Positions 31,116-44,087 of a DNA stretch of 64,000 bases are shown here, piece after piece. The translations under genes were made by a program, and so were the position numbers. This DNA is from Porphyra umbilicalis. Its lineage: Eukaryota; Rhodophyta; Bangiophyceae; Bangiales; Bangiaceae. The notes beneath the pieces were generated by a model. That model saw nothing but the letters and a program-made list of their open reading frames with translations, did not search any database and had not been told where the DNA came from. The DNA lies in assembly GCA_002049455.2 (NCBI GenBank), contig KV918810.1, positions 186,001 through 250,000 of the forward strand, written 5' to 3'. Position 1 is the stretch's first letter. Every line of letters starts with the position of its first letter.

Positions 31116-32477
31116 ATGATGGTCCCTCCCGCGCGCGCTGTGCCGCCCCCTCGTCGCCGTGCCGCTCTTGGCACGGGCCGGCCCCGCACCGGCGGGGGCA
31201 GCCTTTTGTCGACGCCCGTTCAAGAGGTGGACATCCCCACCACCTACACGTTGGCGCCCACCAACGGGGCGGGCCCGCCGACGCGGGCGCTCCACCACTT
31301 TGTGGTCACTCGCTTGCGGCCGTCGCGTGCGGGCCCCGCGGGCATCCCCGCCTCCTTGTGTGAGCTGGACGAGCCGAGCACGGAGCTCGCCGCGGGAGGT
31401 GTGTTGATGGCCCCCGGTCAGCCCCCGTTGACCGTGTCGCTCCCGCGCCTGTCGGGGTGGTCGGTGGAGGTCGGAGGCGACGAGCCTCGACTGCTTGCGA
31501 CGACGCCGACGGGGCAGTACCGCCTCGTCGGCCGCCCCGCCGGTTCCTACGTGGCGACGCACGGCCGCGCGCGGCGACGGTTTGAGCTGCTTGTGCGGTC
31601 CGTGGCCCTCGCCACGCGCCTCCCCCCCGCTGACGCGACGTACGCCAAGATCGTGAGGCAACTGGGGCGGCGGGCGGCTGGGATGCGCGCCTATTCCGAA
31701 GCAGACGTGCTTGCGGAGGCGCCCTACCTGCTCGCTCAGAGCCGGCGTCTCGACGACCCGGCGCTGCGGTGCTCCCTTTTTGCCCAAGAACTCGCCCGTC
31801 GGTCGGCCGCATCGGCCGCGGCGGCGAAGGGTGCGCCTTCCCCCGGCCGCCGCGCTTGGACCCCCTCGCTGGCAGCGCCTGTATCGATGCTTTGCTCTAC
31901 GGGTGCCGTACCAACGCCGCCGCTGCCGCTGTCGCCGTCTGTGCGGCCGTCGGCGGCCAAGCCGCCGACGGCCCCTCCTGCAAGGCTGCTCGGCAGCCGC
32001 GGGTTGTCCCCGCGGCGTGCGTCGCTGTCTCCGCCCATCACCCACACTCTGCCAGTGGCGATGCGGTCGCCGTTGCGCCTCGGCTCTCCCGTGTCGCCCC
32101 CGACCTCGCCGCCCCCCCTGCTGGCTTCGGCGCCGTCGTTCATGAAGCGCAAGCGTGTCAGCGGCGACGGCGGCGGCCGGGTGCCAAAACGGCGGAGCCC
32201 ACCATCGGTGGTACCGTTGCCGCCACCAGCGGCTGCGAGCGTCCGAGTCGGCGGCGCGCCTGGCGTGCCAGCGGGCAGCGCCCCGTGCGCATGTGCCGGC
32301 GCGCCTGGTGGGTGCGGCGGCGGCGCCCCGGCGGCGGCCGGCAGCAAGTATGCGAGCGACGCGTGCGGGATGGCCCGCGCGCGGCAGCGGGTTGCTGAGA
32401 TGGCGGCAGCGGGGGTGGACGTTGACTCGTTTGTGCGTGCACGCGTCGAGCCGCTGTCGGCCGCAGCACCGCATTGA
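31116..32477 (+). CDS. DNMT1-RFD-like domain protein without methyltransferase
   Basis: A 453-aa protein starting MMVPPARAV; the upstream open frame looks non-coding. Residues about 60-215 resemble the replication-foci (RFTS/RFD) domain of DNMT1: ..LSGWSVEVGGDEPRLLATTP, TGQYRLVGRPAGSYV, then helices through YSEADVLAEAPYLLAQSRRL. A Ser/Pro-rich linker with basic patches (MKRKRV, PKRRSPP) follows. The C-terminus has a CACAG..C cluster and SKYASDACGMARARQRVAEM, reminiscent of the zinc knuckle in Spp1/CFP1-type COMPASS subunits. A chromatin role, linking replication or ubiquitinated histones to other factors, is inferred. No methyltransferase domain is present downstream. Confidence 0.62.
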   Translation: MMVPPARAVPPPRRRAALGTGRPRTGGGSLLSTPVQEVDIPTTYTLAPTNGAGPPTRALHHFVVTRLRPSRAGPAGIPASLCELDEPSTELAAGGVLMAPGQPPLTVSLPRLSGWSVEVGGDEPRLLATTPTGQYRLVGRPAGSYVATHGRARRRFELLVRSVALATRLPPADATYAKIVRQLGRRAAGMRAYSEADVLAEAPYLLAQSRRLDDPALRCSLFAQELARRSAASAAAAKGAPSPGRRAWTPSLAAPVSMLCSTGAVPTPPLPLSPSVRPSAAKPPTAPPARLLGSRGLSPRRASLSPPITHTLPVAMRSPLRLGSPVSPPTSPPPLLASAPSFMKRKRVSGDGGGRVPKRRSPPSVVPLPPPAAASVRVGGAPGVPAGSAPCACAGAPGGCGGGAPAAAGSKYASDACGMARARQRVAEMAAAGVDVDSFVRARVEPLSAAAPH

Positions 32478-34831
32478 CTTTGTCTTCTCCCGTTTTTGTT
32501 TCTCAGCGATCCTGTTTACGTTAGCGGGGCGATCTGGGGGTTGTTGCGCGTTATTCACGTTGAATCGCTGTACGCGCATGCGCGCCCGTGTAGAACGGCG
32601 CTGTACGGTGCACTCGGTGCGGCTTGTGAGCTGTGACGGTGCGACGAGTAAAAATACTGCCAACGCACGTACGGCGACGACAACCGTCTGTTCGCGTGGC
32701 TAGCGCCGCGAAAGCTGTGCGTGGAGCGTCTGCGTCTGCGTTACCTGTCAATCCCTGTTCCTTTTTTCGGGCCACACCAGAATTGCCAGGTCACCGTTAG
32801 TGGGAGCAAACGTGGAACGCAACTAGCCTTTGCCCCACGTGCATCTGTAGACCTATAGAAGGCCAACGGAGTGGTACGGTCTCCATCGTGTACTGCACTG
32901 GCCACCATGTCCGCCAACAACAATGAGCGCAACGAGCGCTCAACAATTGAGCATAGAAAAACTCCTAAGGCCACGATGAGAGACCCCAGAGCAACACACA
33001 GACAGTGATTACGTACCTCACCCGAGAGAGCCACAATGCATGCGCTACACACACAACGTATGCCCACCCAGTAGCTTGTCCTCGCGGAGCTCGTCGAAGC
33101 TCCCGCGTGCCAGCTCGCGAACCTTCGTGTGCGTTGGAGGACAGCCGATTGAGACAAAAGCAAACCTACGCGTGCCGACGTTTGAACCGCCCTTTCTGCT
33201 CAGACCGCGCAAAGCTCTGTCAACCGCACATTCTTAGTCAGCGCTTTCTTCTGCACGACACGTGTCACATGAATCTCACTGTGATTGGCTCACACAGTGT
33301 AGTCTGCTTTTCCAGAGCCCAAAATAGCGGTCACAGCGGCCCGAGAGAATAGGCGGTCGTCCTGACTGAATTCCGGAGCGCTTGGTGGGTGACAACGAAT
33401 GTAGTCCTGCCACGCCCGCCCAAACCCTGCCAGCAGCCACTCCGATCCCGCCTTCGCGGACGCCGGTTCCGCGGCTGTGGCGGAAGTGTGCAGCCACCCG
33501 TCACACCAATCCGTGGCACTCTCTCTTGACGTGGGCCCGTTGAAATTGCCCAAAGCGGCAAGGAAAACCACCGTGGGAGCGACGCCTCGTCGTCCACACC
33601 GCCACCGACCGCCCGCCACACCACTGCTGCGATGGGGCGGGTGGGGGGGGGGAGGGGAGCTCGCGCACTGACACGGCACACGCGCCTGGACGCGTTGGCG
33701 TCGAAAGACAGCCGCCAGCGGCAGGCGCTGCCGAGCCGCGGCGCCTTTGGATGCACAGCAGCCTCCGCCGCCGCCGCCGCCGTCGCCGCCGGCTGGCCGC
33801 CCGCCACCCGCGCTGTCGGTGGGGCCCACCCAGCGCGCCTGTTCTGCCACTGCCGTTGAAGTGGGGGTCCTTTCCCTGAGGCGCCGCCGAGGGGTCCTCT
33901 AGCGGACGGCCCCCACCGCGGCTGTGCCCGTTTTGCAGAAGTGGGGGAGGGGAGGGACGGTGCCTCCCGCCTGCCTGGTCGCCGCCGCGCCCGCCCGCGC
34001 GTCGGGTGCCGCCCGGCAGCGGCCGTCGCGGTCGCCAGGCCGGCGTGCGACCCGTGCCTCGCTCTTGCTCCCGCCCACTGCGTCCGCGCCTGCCGCGCGC
34101 CTGTCGTCGAGGGGGTCGGGTGGGAGCGCATCCATTTGGCTCCATCACCCACCGGCCATCGAGCAGGGGCACGCGTAGAACAGCGGTTACTGCTGCGTGC
34201 CCGTGTCGCACCGCCCACCAGGTGGCGATCCGTTCAGGGCAAGCGGGCACACTGTTCCCCGGCGGCCGGTGGGTAGGCGTACGGGGAGGGGGAGGGGCTG
34301 TTACGGTCCACGGGCAGAGGGGGGGTGGCGGCGGGCCATGCGCGGCGGCGCGTGAGGCTGCCTGCCGCGTTGCGTGAAGCGCTGCCAAGCAGCTCCGCGC
34401 TGCTGCGTGGCACGCTCTGAGAGTCCACGCGAGCACGGGAGAAGCGGAGTGGGCGTTCGAGGCAAGGCGGTCAACGGCGGTGCGGTGAGGACCGTCAAGC
34501 GGAGTTCCAAAACGCGGGAGGGTGAGGGGTTGGCAGACTCGTGCGTTGCCACGCCGCATGTCGCGTGGCACCACCCGCCACCGCGTCGTGGGTTGTGGGC
34601 GTGCTGCCCGTGGGCGTGCGGGCCGGCAGCGGCGGCACGAGGCGCGAGGTGCGGCGGCACGACCGCCGCTGCCATCACCACCGTCACTGATTCCGCTACC
34701 GCGGCCGTTGCGGCTGCCATCAGACGGAGGTCCTTGACGTGGACGCTACCTCACACTTTCCTCGGTGTTCCCCCCTCCCCCCCTCCCCAGCGCTGCCCGC
34801 GACGCTCCACCGCGGGGGCGGCCTCGCCGCC
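32478..34831. other. 2.3-kb intergenic region
   Basis: A lower-GC stretch (about 32,480-33,330) is followed by very GC-rich DNA. The long open frames on the minus strand from 33,290 to 34,720 overlap each other in several frames and show no domain, so I reject them. The final part should hold the kinase promoter and 5' leader. Confidence 0.4.
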
Positions 34832-37800
34832 ATGGCGACCAGCCGCCCCGCCGGCGATCGGCGGGCGGGCCTCGACGCTCGGCACCCGTCGGCGCGCCCC
34901 TCCCCCGCCGGCGCCGCGGTACCCCCTCCCTCCGGCGGCGCCGTGCACCTGGCAGCAGTACTCCGCGTCAAGACGCGGATGCTCCAACGTACCCGCCCGC
35001 GCCTCGTGCGCGTCCGCTGCTCAACGCTGACGGTCGGGGCGGCGGCGGAGGTGCCGCCAGAGGCGGACGCGGTCGGGCGGGGGGGGGGCGGCGAGCGGCG
35101 GTCGTCTGGAGGGGGAGGATCTTCGTCATTAGCGGCGGCCAGCGATGGCAAAGCCGGGGGTGGGCGGCCGGCCGCCACGGGGCCGCCACGAGGGGGAGGG
35201 AGCGGCGTGCGTCTTGGCGGCAACCACTCCCGCTCAATGGTCGCCGGCAGTGGCGTCGGTATGGGCGGTGGCGGTGCGGCTGCGGGCGGCTTGAACGATG
35301 TGTTGCGCATCAACCTGTCGGGCTTGCGCGTGACGCCAATGCCCAAGAAGCGCCCCCTGGAGATTGACGTGCGTCTTCCCTCGGGGGGCCTCCTCTTTCT
35401 CTACTTTGACGACTTGGCTACCTTCTCGACGTGGCGCGCCGCCCTCCTATCCGCCGCCCGCCGCGTCTCGGACGTGTATTGCATGCGCAACGCAACGCTG
35501 CTCGGCACAGGTGACAACAGCCGCGTCTTTGCGGTCTTGCCCCTCAAGGGGGAGGCCGCCGGCATGCGGCGACCCGTCGCGCTTAAGGAGGTGAAGAAGG
35601 GCGCCCTGTCGGCGGCGCAGCTCGAGTGCGAAACCGCCGCCATGGACGCGTACGCCGGGTTGCGGCACCCGGCGTTGGTGCCGGCGGTGGATATGTTTGA
35701 CGAAGCTGACCGGCTGGTGACAGTCACACCCTACATGGCCGGCGGGTCGCTTGACAAGCACCAGGCGCCATTTGCGGGGCGCGCCATTGTGGCGCTCATG
35801 CGGAGCCTGTTGCAATGCTTGGTGTATTTGCACGGTCGAGGAATCGTCCATCGGTAAGCGCGTGGCGAGGCGACGGGGGAGGCGAGGTGGGGGACATGCT
35901 GCTTGGCATGCCAGCTGAGGAAAGTGTGGCTTTTTGTAGCGTGATGGAACTGGTTCGGTTTTGCACATACGCGCTCGTGCGTGTGGGAGACCTGTGGCAG
36001 CGGTTGACTGACATGTCCTGTCTTTTTGAACTCCTTGGTGTCTGCTTGTGTGCTACATGTCGTGTCTCACCATTTGCGTCTGATTTTCTGCGGTTTTTAT
36101 GGTTGCCGCGCTCCCCAGCGACATCAAGCCTGAGAACATCCTCCTCGGCTCATCGGCGGCCGACTGGCCATGGACGGCACGAGTTGGGGACTTTGGTTTT
36201 GCCGCGATGCTCTCCTCCGGGCGGTCCGGCCGCGGTGATCCGGGCGGCATCCTGAGGGAGGTGCTTGGCACGCCTCAGTTTCTCGCGCCCGACTTTTTTC
36301 GCCGCCACTCCCTTTCTGGGGAGCGCCTCGGGTACGGCACTGCGGTCGACCTGTGGTCGGCGGGTGTGGTGCTGGTGTGGATGCTGACTGGGGAGCTGCC
36401 TTTCCAGGGCGCCTTCCTCGTCGACATTGTCAAGGCCGTCCGCACGGGCGCGGTGTTGCCCTGTGGGCTGAATAAGGTGCCGGCAGCAGCGCGTAGTTTA
36501 GTGCGGGGGCTTCTCCAGATCGACCCGGAGCGCCGCCTCACCGCCCTCGGAGCGTTACACCATCCGTACTTGGCTGAGGTGCGGTCGGACGTGGCGCCTG
36601 TTTTGCCGACTGATGCGCTGACGACGGCCGGGTTTGTGTCTGCCCAGCTGCCCGACCTGAATGGCGCTGCCGGCCTGCGGTCCTGCTCCTCGCCGCTCTG
36701 TGTCCAGCAGCTCAAGGACGGGCGGGTTGGGTTGGTCAACTTGCCGCCTTCCTACAGCGCGGCGACGCCATCGACTTCATTCGCGGCGTGTACGTGCAAC
36801 GCGCCGAGCCATGATGGGAGTGACACGGCGTCGCCGCCACGCAGCCCGGACATGGACGAGTGCATCCCCGGAGAGTTTGTCAGCACCTCGTCTCGCAGCC
36901 TGCGGTTATCGAGCGCCAGCAGCGGCGGCACCAAGCCGCCCCTATTGCCGTCGATGTTGCGGCGGCCGTTGGCTGGTGGCTCCTCGACGCGCTCACAGGC
37001 GCGGGCGGCAGCGGCAGCGGCGGCGGCGGCGACGGCGGCTACTGCCGCTGCTGCCCAATCCCTATTGGGGCAGCGTGTGTCGGCACCGCCTGGTGGCACG
37101 GTGGCGGCAGCCACCGTTCCATCGGACTTGCCGGCCCACCGTAGCTGCTCAGAGAATGATGTGGGCGCCGAAGAAGCAGGCCGTTGGGGCTGTGGCGACC
37201 TCGTGGACAATCCCACTGCATCCAATTCGCGGCTGGCCTCCCCGTCGTTCGCGTCGCTGCAATGGCCGGGTGCCTCTCTGCCCAGTCGCCGCTCTAGCAC
37301 TCTCTCGTCTAGTAGCGGGACGGTGGGGCGCTCGGCACCCCCGCCGGGCGTTCGGGCGGCAATTCTGTGGCGGCGACTCGTCATTGTCGTTTTGGCGGGG
37401 CTACGTTTTGCCGCCGCTGGTCGGCTATTCGTGGCCAAAGGCCTCCCCCCACCCGCTCCGCCACTTTCACCGGTGCCGTCCACCTTCTCGACCACGTCCA
37501 ACTCGTCTCAGTCTGGTATGCCGTCTGCCTCGTCATCCTCTACATACCTGACGGTGCGCTCCCATGGGTTATTGCGACGATCATCGGCGCGTGGGCCCTC
37601 GATGGCCGCACGAGTGTCGAGTTTCGACAGCGGCCGCTTGTGGTCGCGGTCTCTCGCGCAAACTTCCTTCCGCACGACCGCCAACCTGTCGGCCGACATG
37701 ACGCCGGAGGGTGGCGGGATGGTTGGCAATGGGGTTTGCACTTCAAGCACCTATTCTGGTGGCGGCACATCTGGGGCCAGCGACGCTGACAACCAAGCAC

Positions 37801-38579
37801 CTTCTCTGCGCCTTCCCGGTCGAAGTGCTGTCAGTCGGCGAAGCCACAGCATGCATCGGCGGCCAACATCCCCGCTACTACCAGGCGATGACACGCACGA
37901 CGTGACGGCGGAGCATGCGCCGCCATCACCTGGCGAACCGGGGCCAAAGGTTGGGGGTGTGCCGCGGACGGGCGGCGTTGCGCGCATGTCCAAATCCTTT
38001 ACGGGCTCGTCTCCAACGATTCGAACGGCAGCGCGGAGCCCACCCCCACCACAACGCGAAGCCACCCGCCTGCCATCGGCCACGCGCCCGTCAGTGGCCG
38101 CTCTGGTGCGCAAACTCTCCCGCCGCACTGTCCCGGACGTTGCGGGAGCGGCCACTGGCGGGGGTGCGCCGCTCCGCCGGCCCGGCGGGTGGACGACCGA
38201 CCAGTCGGGTGACGGCTTGCGGTCGTCCATCATGCGGTCGCTGCCGCGCAAGCCGTCGCAGAGGCGGAGGGAGCGGGGGTTGATGGGCAGTGGCGGTGGC
38301 TTGGGCAGCGGTGGCGGCTTGGGAGGGGTCAGTGGCGGCGCTGGTGGTGGCGGTGGCCGGAGTGCGCCTTCCGCCACCGAGCGCGGTGATGTGGTGCCGG
38401 GGCCGGCGGCCGCTGGCCGCACCGCCCCGCCCGTGCGACCGGCCAACTTTGAAGCGCTCCTGCGGCACTGGGGGTCGACCGACGTGCATGCGGCCAAGGA
38501 GGCGCCGTCAGACATCCACTCGGCCAAGTCGGTCACTTCTCGCCTAGCGGCGGTCGTCAACCGTGGGGTGCCAAGCTAA
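34832..38579 (+). CDS. Serine/threonine protein kinase with PH-like N-terminal segment, two exons
   Basis: Exons 34832-35853 and 36119-38579 encode 1160 aa. The intron is 265 bp, GTAAGC to CAG, and splits the arginine of HRD. The start is in a strong context (GCCGCCATGG). Residues about 155-215 resemble the end of a PH domain (LRINLSGLRVTP...FSTWRAALLSAARR). The kinase domain spans about 225-490: LGTGDNSRVFAV loop, VALKEV lysine (about 250), LECE glutamate, HRDIKPENIL, GDFGFA, and GTPQFLAPD in place of APE. It ends before a 670-residue serine/proline/glycine-rich tail that probably serves as a regulatory region. The order is like protein kinase D or other CAMK-group PH kinases, but subfamily assignment is tentative. 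All catalytic residues are present. Confidence 0.85.
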
Positions 38580-38799
38580 CCGTTTCCCCCCAACAAAGAC
38601 ATGAAGATAAACAGTTCCAGTCCATGGCGTGTTGTGCCTTCGTCTCTTCGTCTGACGGCGCTGAACGGCAAGTACTCGCATATGCCCTTCTATCCGTATC
38701 GTCGCGCTCGCCTTTGCTTCGTGAACAGCGTGGTCTCCAAGAAGAATAGCAGCTAGTGCGCCGTAGACTCGGTTTTACGCCGCGCCACACACAGATGCC

Positions 38800-41700
38800 T
38801 CAGATGGGGCTTTCGTCTACCTCATCCTGCGCGAGTTCCGCCTCCCAGTCAAAGCCCTGCCCATCGGACCCGTCGGTGTTGCCGTCGCTGCTACCGCCGC
38901 AATAATCCGGCACCGGGGCCGCCTGTCGGCGCCCGCCGCTGCGCGTCGAGAATCGCCGCGGCGTGGCGGCGGCGGCGTCCGAGCCGACGTCGACGCGACT
39001 ATCGTCATCAATGTTGTCAGCTCCGTCGCCGCCACCGTTGGCACTCGGTGTGACGGCGACGACCGCGACGCCCCCGCTACTGCCCTCTGACGACGTGTCC
39101 GCCACGCCCCTGGGGCGCTTACGACACGGTTCGCGACGAGGACGCGCGGCTTCTTTTCTCGGGGCGGCCGATACGACCATCGCTTCGGCTTCGTCCTCCA
39201 CCGCATCATCATCATCATCATCATCCACCAGCCGCGAGCGGTTCTTCAACGCTGCGGTCGCGGGTGAGCCCTCAACATTCGTCACGCGAGACGCAACCAG
39301 CAGATCCGCGGCATCCGCATCGTCGTCGTTGGCTGCCATCACAGTGGCAGTGGCCGCTGCCGTCAGTCGAGCCGAGTCCCGTCCGCTCTGCGTGTGGAAC
39401 ATGTAGGACAGCGTGTTGCCAGTGCGATCTTTGACGGACTTGAGCAGGTCGTTGGGCGGTACCTCCCCCGACTCGCGGTAGGCCAGAAACTCGGTGGTGA
39501 GAACGGCAGCGGCTCCGCCGCGACCGCTCTCCAGGACCGCCAGCGTGTCGCAGGCGGTGTCGTCCCCGTTGTAGCGGAACAGCTCCCGTAGCTCCTCCAC
39601 CGAGAAGTTGTGCCGCCCGCCGTCACCACCACCTCCGCTGCTGCTGCCGCCGCCCTTGCCAGTGCCTGGGGCGTCACCGTCAGCACCAGCGTCCATGACG
39701 GACTGAAGCTCGCCCTTGAACAGCTGCCGCTGCAATATCTTCTCCTCGATCGCACCCGTGGTGATGAGCCGGTAGATGTTGACACGTAGCTTTTGGCCAT
39801 CACGCCACACACGGCCCATGGACTGGTGGTCCGTAGCGGGATTCCAATCTGGGTCAAAGAGAATAAGGTGGTTGGCACCGATCAGGTTCAACCCGACTCC
39901 ACCAGCTTTGGCCGACAGCAGCAGGACAGCCAGATCTTCGCCGGTGTTCTCCGCGGGGTTGCTCTTGGACACCGTGTGCCGCCGGTTGAAGCGCTCGACA
40001 ATAGAACCGCGGGACACCGCAGGAGTTGACCCGTCCAGCCGCAGAAAGGGGATGTCCCGCTCCATGAACAGCGACTCGAATAGGTCCAAGTTACGGGTGA
40101 AGTTGCTGACCAGCACCGTCCGCTCCCGGCCGTCGCTGGCGTCGTGCACGGCGTCCAAGATGGCGAGCGCAACACTAAACTTGCCAGACTCGGCGTCCGA
40201 CACGCTGACTGACTTCCAGTTCGTGTCGGCCGCGGGGCGCTCATCACCCTCTGCTCCTCCGTCTTCCTCGTCGTTGCTGCCCGATGCCACAAGCATTGGG
40301 TGCGCGCACACCTTGCGCAGGGTCATGATGGTAGAGAGTGCCGCCCCAAAGCCCCGCTGTCGCGACAGGTTCCGAACGCCGCGGCTACACTCCGTCGCAT
40401 ACAGCTCCGCCTGCGACGGCGCCATACGACAAAAGAGCGTCGACTCGCACTTGGGTGGCAGAAACTGTTCGAGCGTCGCTGCCGTGCGACGCAACACAAA
40501 TAGTCGGGTGACGCGGGAGAGCTCCAAAGCGCGGGCGCGACCAAGAGCCCGCTCCTTGCGGCCTGCTGACGCGTCCCGTGAAGCGAGAATGGGGGCCGCA
40601 AACACCGACCGGAACGACGACAGGGTGCCGAGGCAGGCGGGGTTGACAAAAGAGCACATGGCAAAAAACTCCTCCAGGTCGTTTTGCACAGGTGTGCCCG
40701 TCAGAATCACTCGCCGGTCGCACTTCAGTGCCGACAAGGCGGCAATTGTCTTGTTGCCGCCAGACGCCTTGAGACGGTGGCCCTCATCGCACACGAGCAG
40801 TCCGCATCCGCGACCGGCATTGATGGACTCGACGTGCACCCGCAGCATGTCGTACGAGACGATGAGCAGTGGCCGGTTGCCATGCACAAAAGCCGCCAAC
40901 TCCTGGTTGGCGCCCGACCCGCCGCCACTGCCCGACTGGACAGCGACGGGTTTGAGGCGCTCCGTGCCGAGCCACTTGTTCACCTCTTTGACCCAATTGC
41001 TGACCAGGCTTGCGGGACAAACAATGATGGCCTTGCGGACGAGAGGCCCCCGCTGCTTCAACACTGTCCACAACAAGCTTAACGCCTGGAGGGACTTGCC
41101 GAGGCCCATTGAGTCGGCCAGGATAGCTCCACGACCGCTGCCCGGCACGCCTGCACCACCCGACACGCACTTGTACAGGAAGCGAATGCCCTCCCGCTGG
41201 TGGGGGCGGAGGCATTTGCCAAGGTAGGGGTCCATCACCACCGGCGCTAGCGAGTAGGGGGACGTCGGATCCGCAGGGTCAGTGTGTTCGCCGGGCGAAA
41301 CGACGAACGTGTTGGGGAGGGCGGGGTCGTACATCGGCGTAGCCGCCACCTGCGCCGCCGTCTTGCGCATCACTGGGATCACCGGGGACTTGAAGCGCTT
41401 GAACGCCTGCGGCTGCACGCGGGCAACAACCGCCGATGCGGGCGCGACGGGCGCAGCGGCCGCGAGAAACACCCGCCCCGACACAAAATCGTCGGCGGGA
41501 ATGGGGGTATCAATCTCCACCTCCCAAGACCCAACCTCCAGCGTGTTGCCCGGCTTGAGTCCGCCGAGTCTGCCGTGAGAGGACTTGGCCACAGAGGCGC
41601 CAGCATCACCAAATAGTGTCACGTACCGGTCGCTCTTCAGCACGAGGAAGCCTGTACACTTAAAGACCGCGGATGGAGCAACGGCAGCCAGGAGAAGGGG

Positions 41701-42281
41701 CTCAACATCAAAGCAACTGACGGAAAAATGTCAGAACACATCCACCAGCGAACAAACGCGATGGGAATGCAGAGAAGACAGTTGTGCGGTGGACCAGACA
41801 TGAAACAGACCGCCAACATGCAACAAGAAGAAAGGCAGAGCGAGTTGATTAATGGCGATGCAAACGTACCGTCAAGATACGACTTGTGCTTCTTCTTGGA
41901 TCGCTTCGTGTACAGCACCTTAAAATAGACAACCGCCTCGTCACTGCCGTCCCCGCCCCCCAAGCTAAAGTTATCACCAGCAGCAGCGGCGACAGACGGC
42001 CTCCCCGAAGTACCACGTGCGGGACCGGCTCGTGCCCCTGCTCGGCCACCCAGCGACGCAGAGAAACCCCCCCGAGACAGGCCTAATGGTCGACGTGATG
42101 GCAGCCCCAGGGACGTCGCCCCCGCTGGATGCGCTGTCACACCCGCCGGCCGTGCCGCGGTTGCAACTGCAGGCGGACGCGCCACTGCTCCGCCGACAGG
42201 AGCCCCCGCCGGTCTTGTAAGAGGTGCAACACGGCGAACCAACCCCCCTTGCCGCATCGACGGCGCTTGGGACCGGCGCAT
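38800..42281 (-). CDS. RAD54B: RAD54B/Rdh54-type Swi2/Snf2 DNA translocase, two exons
   Basis: Exon 1 is 42281-41870 and exon 2 is 41651-38800, giving 1087 aa. The 218-bp intron uses GTACGT and TACAG and restores KKKHKSYLDG-FLVLKSDRY. The N-terminus MRRSQAPS and the YTKRSKKKHK segment match RAD54/RAD54B. The helicase core has SMGLGKS (about residues 318-324), DEGH (about 426), LTGTPVQND, and a C-lobe with SAKAGGVGLNL and DPDWNPATDHQSMGRVWRDGQK. The protein drives branch migration and Rad51/Dmc1 remodelling in homologous recombination in the nucleus. The C-terminal 250 residues are acidic and low-complexity, with long Asp runs. The longer N-terminal domain favours RAD54B over RAD54. Confidence 0.93.
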
Positions 42282-44087
42282 GTCGACGACGCGGCAGTGA
42301 CGGCGGCAAAAAGGACGGTATCGGAGACAACACCTCTCACCTTCTCCCCCCGTTCCACCGTTAGGGTCGGGCGGGGTGCTGACGCAGTCGGGGGCTCCGC
42401 AGCACGACCGCGAGAAGAAAAGTAGGGCCTCTGTACCGTGACCGTAAGTCGGCCGCCCAGGAGTGTCACACGGAAGTGCACGAGTGGCGGCGCGGGCGGG
42501 CGCTGCGAGGCACAGCCGTTGGAGCTACCGTTGCAGAACACGCACAAGCAATACGGGTCAAGACAGACACCGCACAGTGCGAAGAGGGAGGTGCTGGCCG
42601 TGCATGAATCGGCGCGATCGGACCAGCCCCAGCAGCGACGTCACAGGAGTCACTGACGGGTACAGCAGCCGAATGCATGCACTACGACACATCGCCTGGA
42701 TGCATGGATCATGATCGATCGGTGGCGCGAGAGACGGGACGCAGGCAGGCGGTGGTAGAACACGCGTCGAATTGCTGTAGGTTCTAATGTAGTTGCGCAC
42801 CGTCACTCAACTTTTGCCCTTTCGCCGCATTCGACCAGCACGGGGATCCCCGCATCATGCCGCCATGAGAGCAGCCCAGCGGTGCCCGCCAACGCCATAG
42901 TACAGCGTTTTCGGATCGATTCGTGGCGCCTTGTGAGTGGCCCCTTCCAATTACGGAGCGGCCGATGGTCGGTGTTTTCCAGCGGTTCGGGCGCCAGAGT
43001 ATTGCGGAAAATCCGAATTCTTCGGGACCATGCCAGGAAGTGGAGGAGGAGCCCGGCCTGCACCAGCTCAGCTGCAAACCATTCCCATGCGTTTTCTGCT
43101 CGCAGAGCGCCCGCTGCAGCTGTGTCCCCTTAAGTACAGTACTGTATCCTACCCCCTCCCCACTCTATTCGCAGATCGCCCCGCTCTGCCCCCCCCCCCA
43201 CAGGAGCTGAAGGGCGAATTTTCGGGGGCCCGAGCCATCACGCCCTTCAGGAAGGGCGTTCAGCGCCACCCCCCCCAGGACCCTCGGCCAGCTGAAACAA
43301 ACCGAAGTTGACGACGAAGAAACAGACGTATTTATTATTGCTGACCTCCAAAAGTTGGCGGTTGCAGAGTAGTTGCAATCATCATGCAGCGTACGTGGAC
43401 CAATGAAATCGACGAGATCCGGCAAAACTTCTTACAGCTCTGGTCGACATGGCCCTACTGCCTGGAAACGCACATCAGCACCGTTCCTGGTCGATGAGGA
43501 CAGAATTGGGGGATCAGCAATATGCGACCGCACTTCTATGTCACGTCGTGCAGTCTGCAACTTCGTTCTGTGCAACTGCCACTTTTTGGAGGATAGCAAT
43601 AGATCGCTTCTCTGTCTATGTAGAGCACAGTGGCGGTGACTGGCAAAAAGACCTCAGCGTTTAAATCCTCTCTGTTGCACAGTGTTTCTGGGAGGCGGGA
43701 ATGTATGGTCGCTGGCTTCGAAAGCGACGTTGTAGCTGGACGTGTCTTGTAGTCATTGGTCAGGCGATTGAAAGAAACCACCGTGCCACTTAGAAGTGTC
43801 ACCTGTCCTCACATTCGAGATGACCTTCAGATTTTTAGCGGCATGTTTCCGCCATACGGCTCCGCCGAACGTTGGGATGGCACAGATCTCACGCGCCATA
43901 CCACCGGATTATGGCGTCGGATCTCCGTCATCCGAACATTTATCGTAGATTCCGCGCCATAAATCTGACCGCTGGGCACCCCTCTCTCAGTGTTAGCGGA
44001 GATTCTCCGCCAAAATCCAAATTGCTGGATGGCGGCGGTTGCTGTCGGTCGAGCGCGAGGCAAAATCAGAGGCAGTAATTGAGAATC
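42282..44087. other. Intergenic region upstream of RAD54B
   Basis: No gene is recognisable. Short frames and an AT-richer stretch from 42,780 to 44,090 suggest decayed repeats. Motifs such as GCGGAGATTCTCCGC-like inverted words occur near 43,990-44,010. Confidence 0.4.

Noticed and set aside
30858-32663. 601-codon minus-strand frame opposite the RFD-domain gene
   Set aside because: It is the complement of a frame with recognisable domain pattern and has none itself.
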